Positions 13,900 to 19,689 of a stretch of 19,689 bases of DNA are shown one piece after another. This stretch comes from Bacillota bacterium (GTDB lineage: Bacteria; Bacillota_H; UBA994; UBA5500), in NCBI GenBank assembly GCA_012727835.1, contig JAAYGE010000152.1:1-19689 (forward strand), read 5' to 3'. Position 1 is the stretch's first letter, and each line of letters opens with the position of its first letter. The notes beneath the pieces were generated by a model. It did not search any database. It was given only the letters and a program-made list of their open reading frames with translations, and had not been told where the DNA came from. Both the position numbers and the translations under genes were made by a program.

Positions 13900-14598
13900 T
13901 TAACGGCAAAAACGATGCCGGCCAATGGTAGTGATATAGGGTCGAGACCAGATCCAAGGGGAGGTGGCGGTTGCTGGATTAAAGTAATATAGAGCTCCCC
14001 CCGTCGGATCCCAGCCGTCGAGGGCCAATTGGGCCGCTCGGTAAGCTTCTTGATTAGGTGTTAAATAGAACTGGCCATCGGCCACCGCTGTAAAAGCCAA
14101 GGGTTCAAAAATCACACCGGCAATCGTATTGGGAAACAGCGGGCTACGCACGCGATTTAAAATCACGGCCGCCACGGCCACCTGGCCTTCAAAGGGTTCC
14201 CCCCTGGCCTCACTATAGACAGCCTTAGCCAACAAATGGAGATCGTTGGCGCTGACCGTACCCGGCGATTGGGTAGCCGGTGTTTTATTGACAGCGGCCG
14301 CGCCTCCCATTTTCGGGGTAAAGCCTAGAGCTCGAAAGGTGGCCGCATCCACATTACCGGTCACCGGCAGTCCGTTGCGCCTCTGGAAAAGTTGAACTGC
14401 AGCAAAAGTTTTGGGTCCATAAATCCCATCAGCCACACCACTCAAGTAGCCCCAATTAATGAGTTTTTGTTGTACTAAACGCACATCTTCCCCCCGGCTC
14501 CCCCAATAGAGATTCCGTTCTCCCACGGCCTGGGTAGGAAGGGCGATTATTGTCGCGAAAACAAAGACCATGGCCAAAGCGATGATCCGTTTAGTCAT
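13900..14598 (-). CDS. sleB: SleB spore cortex-lytic enzyme
   Basis: A 232-residue secreted enzyme. The signal peptide is about residues 1-24 (MTKRIIALAMVFVF..LPTQA). A peptidoglycan-binding domain follows (about 29-92, GSRGEDVRLVQQKLINWGYLSG...YGPKTFAAVQLFQRRNGL). After a short Thr/Ala/Pro linker comes the Hydrolase_2 domain (about 115-232) with VYSEARGEPFEGQVAVAAVILNR; E130 is the expected catalytic Glu. SleB is a lytic transglycosylase that cuts muramic-lactam cortex peptidoglycan during germination. It is shorter than B. subtilis SleB mainly in the linker. The start is ATG at 14598, six bases after AGGAGG; the ATG two codons earlier touches the ribosome binding site. It precedes ypeB, behind a forespore-type promoter. 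Confidence 0.95.
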   Translation of the reverse strand: MTKRIIALAMVFVFATIIALPTQAVGERNLYWGSRGEDVRLVQQKLINWGYLSGVADGIYGPKTFAAVQLFQRRNGLPVTGNVDAATFRALGFTPKMGGAAAVNKTPATQSPGTVSANDLHLLAKAVYSEARGEPFEGQVAVAAVILNRVRSPLFPNTIAGVIFEPLAFTAVADGQFYLTPNQEAYRAAQLALDGWDPTGGALYYFNPATATSPWIWSRPYITTIGRHRFCR

Positions 14599-14622
14599 AA
14601 CCATCCTCCTTCATCTTCCTTC

Positions 14623-14654
14623 TATTGTCTCCGCCGGACTTGAAAGGCTATTCA
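14623..14654 (-). promoter_or_regulatory. Forespore (sigma-F/sigma-G) promoter of sleB-ypeB
   Basis: On the minus strand TGAATA (14649-14654), the sigma-G -35 consensus, is followed after 16 bases by GGAGACAATA (14623-14632), a full match to GGnnAnAnTn. sleB is sigma-G-controlled in B. subtilis. The shape matches the promoter ahead of the gpr unit. Confidence 0.6.
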
Positions 14655-14695
14655 GTTGCGAGCGCAAGAGATGGAAGTAGAAATGGATTTGGGTA

Positions 14696-14722
14696 GGAGG
14701 GTATTCATGGCGAATACCCTCC
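14696..14722 (-). terminator. Perfect 11-pair hairpin after the Cys-rich gene
   Basis: GGAGGGTATTC (14696-14706) pairs with GAATACCCTCC (14712-14722) around a five-base loop, starting five bases after the stop of the 14728 gene. No T-run follows on the minus strand, so it is a likely but non-classical transcript end. Confidence 0.55.
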
Positions 14723-14727
14723 CCAGC

Positions 14728-14925
14728 TTAGCCTTCCTGCTTCTCCCGCTGGTAAATGTCACAGTCACCGCCTTGCCAGTGAATACAAAAGTCACATCGC
14801 CTTACTCCTTCACCGCCAACGGCAAAGGTCATCTGACCACCTGACTCATAATGGGTGCGAAACTCACTGCATTCTTCAGCAATTGCTTTCAGTTCGGCAG
14901 GAGTTGCTGCCGGTGCTTTTGACAT
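14728..14925 (-). CDS. Small Cys-rich protein, function unknown
   Basis: A 65-residue protein I do not recognise. It starts MSKAPAATPAELKAIAEECSEF and ends with a compact cluster RRCDFCIHWQGGDCDIYQRE. The Cys are C19, C44, C47 and C55, with CxxCxHWxxGxC resembling a small zinc or iron-sulfur knuckle. There is no signal peptide or membrane segment. Translation looks strong: AGGAGGTG lies five bases before the ATG at 14925. That ribosome binding site is also the 3' arm of a terminator-like hairpin (14933-14968). A perfect hairpin sits at its 3' end. The excellent ribosome binding site and defined boundaries argue that it is real despite its size. Confidence 0.75.
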   Translation of the reverse strand: MSKAPAATPAELKAIAEECSEFRTHYESGGQMTFAVGGEGVRRCDFCIHWQGGDCDIYQREKQEG

Positions 14926-14968
14926 AAAAACACCTCCTCATCTGGCTTAGTATAACCAGCTGAGGAGG
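14926..14968 (-). promoter_or_regulatory. Terminator-like hairpin whose 3' arm is a ribosome binding site
   Basis: CCTCCTCA (14933-14940) and TGAGGAGG (14961-14968), plus CTGG (14942-14945) with CCAG (14956-14959), form a stem with one mismatch and a ten-base loop. On the minus strand the 3' arm is followed by TGTTTTT and then the ATG of the Cys-rich gene. It therefore reads as a comEA terminator and at the same time hides the AGGAGG of the next gene. TATACT, a -10 sequence, sits in the minus-strand loop without a clear -35. Confidence 0.65.
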
Positions 14969-14985
14969 TTAAGTATGAAACACTA

Positions 14986-15525
14986 CTAAACGGTGATTAG
15001 GTGTTTTAATCTTTCAAAGGTCTTAGGCCCGATGCCGGATACTTTAGTCAAATCTTCAATACGCGCAAAAGCCCCGTTTTGCTGACGGTATTCAACTATT
15101 GCTTGGGCTTTAACAGGGCCGATTCCAGGCAGTGTCTCCAACTCGGCCGCCGTCGCCGTATTTATGTTGATCAGGGTAGTTGCAGGTATATCGGCACTAG
15201 TCGAGTCGGAAGAAGAAGGCGCTGCCTGAGCCACATGGATTTGCTCCCCGTCAAAAAGCGGTTTGGCCAAATTTAGTCCCTGTATTAAAGCATCGGGCAA
15301 AACACCGCCGGCCATGTCTAAAGCATCATCTACGCGAGCTCCCTTTGCTAACGTATAGACACCCGGACGCAATACGGCTCCCGTAACATGCACCCGTAAT
15401 TCGGTTTGTTCCATCGGTTGCCATGAAGACAGTAACTGCCTATTCTCCCGTAAGAGCCACACATTTGCCGTCAAAGATAATAACAGTAGGCTGCAACAAA
15501 CAACTAGAGGTAAGCGCTGCTTCAT
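14986..15525 (-). CDS. comEA: ComEA DNA-binding competence protein
   Basis: A 179-residue ComEA with an N-terminal membrane anchor (about residues 6-25). An SLBB domain follows (about 43-98, LRVHVTGAVLRPGVYTLAKG..VDDALDMAGGV), then a Ser/Ala/Thr linker. The C-terminal helix-hairpin-helix pair (about 118-179) has ININTATAAELETLPGIGPVKAQAIVEYR and VSGIGPKTFERLK. ComEA binds incoming double-stranded DNA outside the membrane and hands it to ComEC. The start is ATG at 15525, 19 bases after the phoR stop; the longer frame extends into phoR and is rejected. The ribosome binding site is G-rich (GGGGTGGGTAGGG) rather than canonical. The close spacing suggests transcription with phoPR. comEC is about 2.5 kb away here, with three genes in between. 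Confidence 0.95.
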   Translation of the reverse strand: MKQRLPLVVCCSLLLLSLTANVWLLRENRQLLSSWQPMEQTELRVHVTGAVLRPGVYTLAKGARVDDALDMAGGVLPDALIQGLNLAKPLFDGEQIHVAQAAPSSSDSTSADIPATTLININTATAAELETLPGIGPVKAQAIVEYRQQNGAFARIEDLTKVSGIGPKTFERLKHLITV

Positions 15526-15544
15526 CCCTACCCACCCCGGCTTC

Positions 15545-16948
15545 TTAGTTTTCCTCCTCAACAGGTAAGTGCACGTAAAATACCGACCCCTCGCCCACTT
15601 TACTTTCTGCCCATACCTTTCCGCCGTGGGATTCAACTATATGTTTGACGATGGAAAGCCCCAAGCCAGTTCCGCCGTGACGGCGGCTACGGGCCTTATC
15701 GGTGCGATAAAAGCGCTCAAAAATGCGTTCCAAATGCTCCGCCTCGATCCCCACACCCGTATCGCGCACGGCAATCTGGAAACCATTCTTTTCATATTGT
15801 AAGGTAACGCGTATAGAGCCACCCGGAGGTGTATACTTTATTGCATTACCGATTAGGTTATCGACAGCCTGACTTAAGCGATACTCATCCCCCTGCATGA
15901 TGGCCCTTTCGACGCCTATAACCAGTTTGAGTTCGATTTGTTTGTCTGCCGCCTGCTGGGCATCCCTTTCTACCACATCGCGCAAGACCTCCACCAGATC
16001 GATCGATTGCTTGACAATAGCATTCGGTTCCAGCTCCAAATATGATAGGTCGAGAAGATCGTTAACCAAACGCATTAGGCGCCGAGACTCTCGGTAGATA
16101 ATCTCCACAAAATGACGACCGGTCGGGTCGGAAACTAGGTCGTCATTAAGTATGGTCTCGGCAAAGCCATGGATAGATGTGACCGGTGTTTTTAATTCAT
16201 GGGACACGTTAGCCACCAGATCGGCTCGAATACGCGCTAGACGGCTGGCTTCGCTAACGTCATAAAATACGGCAACAAATTGTTTTCCCGCCGCTAGCGG
16301 AACCACGTGCAACTCAATTTCCCGTTGCACCGGTTCCTTAATGGCCACCGTCTGCTTGTAAGGTTCCTGCCTGGTCATCGCCTCATTGAGGGCGGCACGC
16401 AAATTGGCATCAGACGTTAATTTTTCAAAATGAGCGGGCACATTCTGCTCCGGATCGAAACCGAGTGCTTGTCCCGCCTTGGGATTAGCTAGGAAAACGG
16501 TGCCTTCGGCATCAAATAGCAGTATACCGCTCACGGTGTTTTGGATTATAGTCTCAAACTGGGCCTTAGCGGCCATTATCTCTTGGTAACGTTTCTGGTT
16601 GGTATCGACTAAGCGATTGAAACTGGTAGCCAGCTGGCCTAACTCGTCTTGGCGCTCAACTACTACGGGCTGGACTAATTCGCCCGCTGCAATACGTTGG
16701 GCCGCTTGGGTCATCTGCTCAATTGGCCTGACCAGTTGGTTAGCCAGCAAAATAGCCACCCAGACAGCTAAAGGAACCATTAGCACCAGCGCGTAGCCTA
16801 CAGTGGTCCAATAGGTTGTGATTACCTCCGGTGAGGCTAAAGAGCCCAGCTGTATAGACTGTATTATTGCCTGCAACATCATACCACCGAGCAAAAGGCC
16901 GGGCAGGATGACCAGTAGCCGAGCCCGTATACTGCTACTGCTCCGCAT
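15545..16948 (-). CDS. phoR: PhoR-like sensor histidine kinase
   Basis: A 467-residue membrane kinase. Two membrane segments (about 10-30 and 48-70) leave only a 15-20 residue outside loop, so it lacks the large extracytoplasmic sensor of B. subtilis PhoR. Then come HAMP (about 71-123), a cytoplasmic PAS domain (about 125-235), HisKA with NVSHELKTP (H250 phosphorylated), and the ATPase with NLIGNAIKYT, DTGVGI and GGTGLGLSI. The domain plan is that of the PhoR/WalK group; the phosphate role is inferred from that and from the paired regulator. The start is ATG at 16948, eight bases after GGAG; the earlier GTG (16957) lies inside that ribosome binding site. It follows phoP by five bases and is followed by comEA. 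Sensing is likely by the membrane segments, HAMP or PAS. The ligand is unknown. Confidence 0.85.
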   Translation of the reverse strand: MRSSSSIRARLLVILPGLLLGGMMLQAIIQSIQLGSLASPEVITTYWTTVGYALVLMVPLAVWVAILLANQLVRPIEQMTQAAQRIAAGELVQPVVVERQDELGQLATSFNRLVDTNQKRYQEIMAAKAQFETIIQNTVSGILLFDAEGTVFLANPKAGQALGFDPEQNVPAHFEKLTSDANLRAALNEAMTRQEPYKQTVAIKEPVQREIELHVVPLAAGKQFVAVFYDVSEASRLARIRADLVANVSHELKTPVTSIHGFAETILNDDLVSDPTGRHFVEIIYRESRRLMRLVNDLLDLSYLELEPNAIVKQSIDLVEVLRDVVERDAQQAADKQIELKLVIGVERAIMQGDEYRLSQAVDNLIGNAIKYTPPGGSIRVTLQYEKNGFQIAVRDTGVGIEAEHLERIFERFYRTDKARSRRHGGTGLGLSIVKHIVESHGGKVWAESKVGEGSVFYVHLPVEEEN

Positions 16949-16953
16949 TAGAG

Positions 16954-17622
16954 TCACTCCTTCAGTTTATAACCAAAACCACGGGCCGTCTGTATCAAAT
17001 CGCTGGCATCCCCTAGCTTTTCGCGCAGGTGACTTATGTGCACATCAACGGTGCGCTGGTCGCCAAAGAACTCTTCTCCCCAGACTTCAGTTAGCAACCT
17101 TTCCCTGCTGAAAACCTGTCCCGGGTTCATTGCTAAAATCCTCAACAATTGATATTCCATGGGCGTTAAGTTAAGGGGGTGTCCATCTAAAGTAACCTGA
17201 TGACTACGAAAATCGATGGTCACTGGGCCAATGGTCATCAGCTCGATTTCAGCGGGCCGATTGACGCGGCGCAAGATGGCCTTCACCCGGGCCACCAACT
17301 CCCGCGGGCTAAAGGGTTTGGTGACATAGTCATCGGCGCCAAGTTCCAAACCGAGGACCCGGTCAAATTCAGCATCCTTAGCCGTAAGAAAGAGGATAGG
17401 CACGTCAGAAGCTTGCCTCAGTTTGCGACAGACCTCCCACCCATCTATTCCGGGCAGCATAATATCGAGTAGTACTAAATCCGGCTCTTCTTTTAATGCC
17501 AGTGCCAAACCGGTCTCGCCATCAAAGGCTGTCAGAACGGAAAACCCCGCCTGCTCTAGGTTATATACTATTAACTCGGATATGGATTCGTCATCTTCCA
17601 CGATCAAAATCTTTTCTGGCAT
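16954..17622 (-). CDS. phoP: OmpR/PhoB-family response regulator (PhoP-like)
   Basis: A 222-residue regulator with an intact receiver: acidic E9-D10-D11, phosphorylated D53 in LVLLDIMLPG, T80 and K102 in VTKPF. The C-terminal winged helix has the recognition segment TEVWGEEFFGDQRTVDVHISHLREKLGD. It would be phosphorylated by the adjacent kinase and bind DNA as a dimer. The ATG at 17622 has GGAG five bases upstream. The gene has its own extended -10 promoter (17656-17664). The PhoP name rests on family resemblance and the paired PhoR-like kinase; a WalR-like or other role cannot be excluded. Confidence 0.87.
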   Translation of the reverse strand: MPEKILIVEDDESISELIVYNLEQAGFSVLTAFDGETGLALALKEEPDLVLLDIMLPGIDGWEVCRKLRQASDVPILFLTAKDAEFDRVLGLELGADDYVTKPFSPRELVARVKAILRRVNRPAEIELMTIGPVTIDFRSHQVTLDGHPLNLTPMEYQLLRILAMNPGQVFSRERLLTEVWGEEFFGDQRTVDVHISHLREKLGDASDLIQTARGFGYKLKE

Positions 17623-17655
17623 CGGCTCTCCACCTCTCCAAGTTTAATTACTATT

Positions 17656-17664
17656 AGTATATCA
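17656..17664 (-). promoter_or_regulatory. Extended -10 promoter of phoP-phoR-comEA
   Basis: On the minus strand TGATATACT (17656-17664) gives an extended -10 about 30 bases before the phoP start. The -35 region is poor, which fits a promoter helped by an activator such as PhoP itself; no Pho box was identified. Confidence 0.5.
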
Positions 17665-17720
17665 AATTTCTGTGTAGAGAAAGTAGAAGACTCAGTCGGT
17701 TGATGCCTTCGTCAGGAAAT

Positions 17721-17751
17721 AAAAACAAACGGGCCCCTTAGGGACCCGTTT
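17721..17751 (-). terminator. Terminator of the three-gene membrane module
   Basis: AAACGGG (17727-17733) pairs with CCCGTTT (17745-17751), and CCC with GGG inside, with one mismatch and a three-base loop. On the minus strand the stem is followed by a T-rich tail (GTTTTTATTT). T bases also follow on the plus strand, so it may act both ways. Confidence 0.8.
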
Positions 17752-17766
17752 TTGTAGCTAAGCTTA

Positions 17767-18369
17767 TTATAACAAACCTAACCAGTTACCTAGAATTGTC
17801 TCGAAGGCACCAAGTAGTAGGGAGATACGACCCATGACAACGTTACCGAAGGCAACACCGAAGGTAACCATCATGATCCACCTACCCAAACTGGCGCCAT
17901 GTTTGACAGTTCCCTTATGCTCCATGGAAAAAAAGAAGTATAAGAGAATGGATAGTACGCCTAGGACCATAATGATGTTATTGATGGAGTTAAGGGGTAG
18001 TAATGTGGCTCGAACCTGTTGCAGCAACTGGGAGTTGATTACGCCATAGATAGAGAGACCGGAACCAACACCAACCAAGAAGGCCATGGGCCAACGGCTG
18101 AGCCAAGCGATACTCTTAATAAAACGTGCATATAGTAAAATGCCAAAAGCCATCGGTATCAACAAGATTATTTTTCCATCCTGGACCAACGGTGTCCAGG
18201 CTCTATCGGCGATCGACTTCAAGTTAACACTGATAGCATATCCGGCGGCTGCACCCACATAGAGGTGTTCGCACCAACGGTATACGGGGTTCTCCTTAAA
18301 TATAAAGGAGAACATGGCGATCGTGCCGAGGGCAGCTATCCAGGTCCAAATATCGGTAGAGATGCTCAT
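17767..18369 (-). CDS. Uncharacterised membrane protein, third gene of membrane module
   Basis: A 200-residue protein with about six membrane segments (roughly 8-25, 36-52, 68-83, 94-110, 130-148 and 165-195). Conserved-looking stretches are ENPVYRWCEHLYVGAAAGYAI, the SWLSR-like IAWLSRWPMAFLVGVGSGLSIYG, INNIIMVLGVLSILLYFFFSMEHKG and FGNVVMGRISLLLG. I recall similar proteins annotated as hypothetical in several deep-branching bacteria, but can give no family name or function. The ATG at 18369 follows AAGGAGGTG by five bases. It lies 47 bases after the 18417 gene, is the last gene before the terminator, and is probably cotranscribed. No catalytic motif or transporter signature is evident. A membrane scaffold or channel subunit is possible but unproven. 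Confidence 0.82.
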   Translation of the reverse strand: MSISTDIWTWIAALGTIAMFSFIFKENPVYRWCEHLYVGAAAGYAISVNLKSIADRAWTPLVQDGKIILLIPMAFGILLYARFIKSIAWLSRWPMAFLVGVGSGLSIYGVINSQLLQQVRATLLPLNSINNIIMVLGVLSILLYFFFSMEHKGTVKHGASLGRWIMMVTFGVAFGNVVMGRISLLLGAFETILGNWLGLL

Positions 18370-18416
18370 CTCCTCACCTCCTTATCTAGAATAGGGAGAG
18401 CCGGACCATTTATAGT

Positions 18417-19232
18417 TTAGTTTTTCTTTTTGTCTAGGAAGTAGGCCAAGTTACCGATAATGATAAAGGCAATGATAACCAGGTGGCCCAAAGATTGGGC
18501 GTCCATCTTGGCCACAGCCGGACCGGGGCTACCCATAACCGTCTCATATTCAGCAGCACCGCGTAGCCCTGCTAGCATTGCCTGCACCTGCCCGGCGTTT
18601 ACGTAGGGCATGTATTGAGGCACACTAACCGTAACAGCGCCGGCCAGTAGAGTAATGCCCAATGGCCCTTGTACCTGGCGCACCCATTCCTGAATGCCCG
18701 GGTTACCCGCCGAGAAACCTATAACTAGTGCAAAATCCCGCGTATCTTTAACCCCCTGCATAATGGGTAGGGAACTAACATTGTTATTACGGAAGTCGCG
18801 AGTTACCTGACCGGCCACATCTTCACCGAAACGCTTGATGGCCGATTCGCCACCGGGGATATAACCCAGGTTGGCAAAATGCACACCGTATTCAAGGCCT
18901 TCTGCTTCGTAAGCCCTGATCAGCTGCTCCGCAAACATGGGGCCGGCTTCCCAGAAGGATATAAAAACTACGCCAACCCCCTTTTGCATCATGTGCTTCA
19001 TAACCGCCATAGCTTGCGGATGCACGTCGGGTGCTCCACTTGGCGCATAGTCCAGCGAGAAGAGTACTTTTTCGCCAGCCGGAATAGCATCCATGATGTC
19101 ATAAAACTTTTGAGCAGCCGGGTTCACGGTGAGCGGAATAGCCAGCGGCCTGATCATGGGCGTAGCCGTAACTAAAATCAGTAAGACATAGATAATGCGG
19201 CGGTCGATGTTCTGGAGCTTCTTCCAATCCAT
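18417..19232 (-). CDS. Uncharacterised protein with extracytoplasmic alpha/beta domain, second gene of membrane module
   Basis: A 271-residue protein with an N-terminal membrane segment (about 13-33, preceded by basic residues) and a C-terminal one (about 247-264, followed by DKKKN). The domain between them is therefore predicted outside the membrane. That domain alternates hydrophobic strands and helices: KVLFSLDYAPSG, GVGVVFISFWEAG, YGVHFANLGYIPGGES, FALVIGFSAG and ITLLAGAVTVSVPQYMPYV. This suggests a Rossmann-like alpha/beta fold. I recall a recurring group of hypothetical proteins with the patterns LFSxDYxPxxxP, GYIPGG and MDAQSxxH, but know of no assigned function. The ATG at 19232 has AAAGGAGGTG eight bases upstream. 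It sits 33 bases after the 19266 gene. The three genes look like one complex made from one transcript. Confidence 0.83.
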   Translation of the reverse strand: MDWKKLQNIDRRIIYVLLILVTATPMIRPLAIPLTVNPAAQKFYDIMDAIPAGEKVLFSLDYAPSGAPDVHPQAMAVMKHMMQKGVGVVFISFWEAGPMFAEQLIRAYEAEGLEYGVHFANLGYIPGGESAIKRFGEDVAGQVTRDFRNNNVSSLPIMQGVKDTRDFALVIGFSAGNPGIQEWVRQVQGPLGITLLAGAVTVSVPQYMPYVNAGQVQAMLAGLRGAAEYETVMGSPGPAVAKMDAQSLGHLVIIAFIIIGNLAYFLDKKKN

Positions 19233-19265
19233 CCCCTAGGCACCTCCTTTCTTTTGCAAATTAGT

Positions 19266-19689
19266 TTACTCCACGCCACCTAAGTGGCCCCGTTCAATAC
19301 CTAAGAGAATACGTAGCGATGTGGCAAAACCACCGATAGCAGCACCAATCATAATTGAGCGCTGACCAACCGTATTCGGAATATCAACCAACCAGCAGGC
19401 GATTTCCGGGAACTGGCTCCAGATCAACTCGCCAACAGGAGCCCTACCTAGCATAACTAAGACAGCTGAGATTAGTAGCAAGCTGGCTTCAAAGCTACGC
19501 ATGCGGAAGGCACGGTAAGCCGCGGATGCAATATAGAAGGCCAAGATAGCGAACATGGCGGCCCCTAGTGGCGCGATAATGCTATCGTAGAGGGTTTGGG
19601 TCAGATCGGTAAAGAAATCACCAGCGCCAAAACGGGCAGCTGTACCTACCAGCGCGAATATGACGATTGCCAAGAGCAGTGTAATACTG
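19266..19689 (-). CDS. Uncharacterised membrane protein, first visible gene of membrane module (5' end missing)
   Basis: The reading frame is open to the right edge (upstream residues read SITLLLAIVIFALVG), so the TTG at 19673 is not taken as the start and the gene is partial. The visible part has about four membrane segments and the patterns AAYRAFRMRSFEASLLLISAVLVMLGRAPVGELIW, VDIPNTVGQRSIMIGAAIGG and ATSLRILLGIERGHLGG. Similar hypothetical proteins seem to travel with homologues of the next two genes; this is from memory, not a search. It lies 33 bases before the 18417 gene on the same strand. The full length and the promoter of the unit lie outside the window. Confidence 0.8.
   Translation of the reverse strand, partial: SITLLLAIVIFALVGTAARFGAGDFFTDLTQTLYDSIIAPLGAAMFAILAFYIASAAYRAFRMRSFEASLLLISAVLVMLGRAPVGELIWSQFPEIACWLVDIPNTVGQRSIMIGAAIGGFATSLRILLGIERGHLGGVE

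Noticed and set aside
13883..13957. N-terminal extension of ypeB
   Set aside because: It overlaps the sleB 3' end; the ATG at 13882 has a good AAAGGAG and directly precedes the membrane segment.
15526..15636. N-terminal extension of comEA
   Set aside because: It lies inside phoR; the ATG at 15525 directly precedes the membrane anchor.
1..19689. CRISPR array, tRNA, rRNA, transposase or prophage
   Set aside because: No regularly spaced repeats, no cloverleaf or rRNA-like stretches and no transposase or phage structural genes were seen; the holin-like gene belongs to a mostly chromosomal family.

Overview
The window looks like chromosomal DNA of an endospore-forming, Gram-positive anaerobe of the Firmicutes (Clostridia-like). 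The evidence is a set of sporulation and germination genes (gpr, spoIIP, sleB, ypeB), competence genes (comEA, comEC), a PhoP/PhoR-type two-component pair, strong AGGAGGTG ribosome binding sites, and frequent GTG and TTG starts. The species cannot be fixed from the sequence. No tRNA, rRNA, CRISPR array, insertion sequence or prophage was seen.

Layout. Most genes are on the minus strand, so they read from high to low coordinates. 19689-17767: three uncharacterised membrane-protein genes (the first is cut by the window edge), closed by a terminator. 17664-14986: phoP, phoR, comEA. 14925-14728: a small Cys-rich protein whose ribosome binding site is the 3' arm of a terminator-like hairpin. 14598-12524: the sleB-ypeB germination operon with its own forespore-type promoter and a strong terminator. 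12430-9117: comEC and holA. Two plus-strand transcripts follow: an uncharacterised membrane-anchored protein (8472-9086) and rpsT (8103-8372). 7962-6625: a holin-like membrane protein and gpr, behind a forespore-type promoter divergent from rpsT. 6508-5804: a Cys-rich DUF5714 protein. 4976-5708 (plus): a DUF2975/Cro-type regulator pair whose membrane gene is frameshifted. 4800-3688: spoIIP. 3358-2525: an exonuclease III. 2208-1: lepA and the start of hemW.

How it fits together. The backbone comEA-comEC-holA-rpsT-gpr-spoIIP-lepA-hemW is a familiar Firmicutes order, interrupted here by sleB-ypeB, by the DUF5714/DUF2975/Cro group, and by exoA. Three transcription units (holin-like/gpr, sleB-ypeB, and the uncharacterised 8472-9086 gene) share a similar promoter shape, a GnATA element 15-16 bases from a GGnnAnAnTn-like element. 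This matches known sigma-F/sigma-G (forespore) promoters and suggests the uncharacterised gene is also made in the forespore.

The best candidates for undescribed biology are the three-gene membrane module at the right end, the forespore-type uncharacterised protein, the terminator that doubles as a ribosome binding site upstream of the Cys-rich protein, and the long layered palindrome at 3463-3527.
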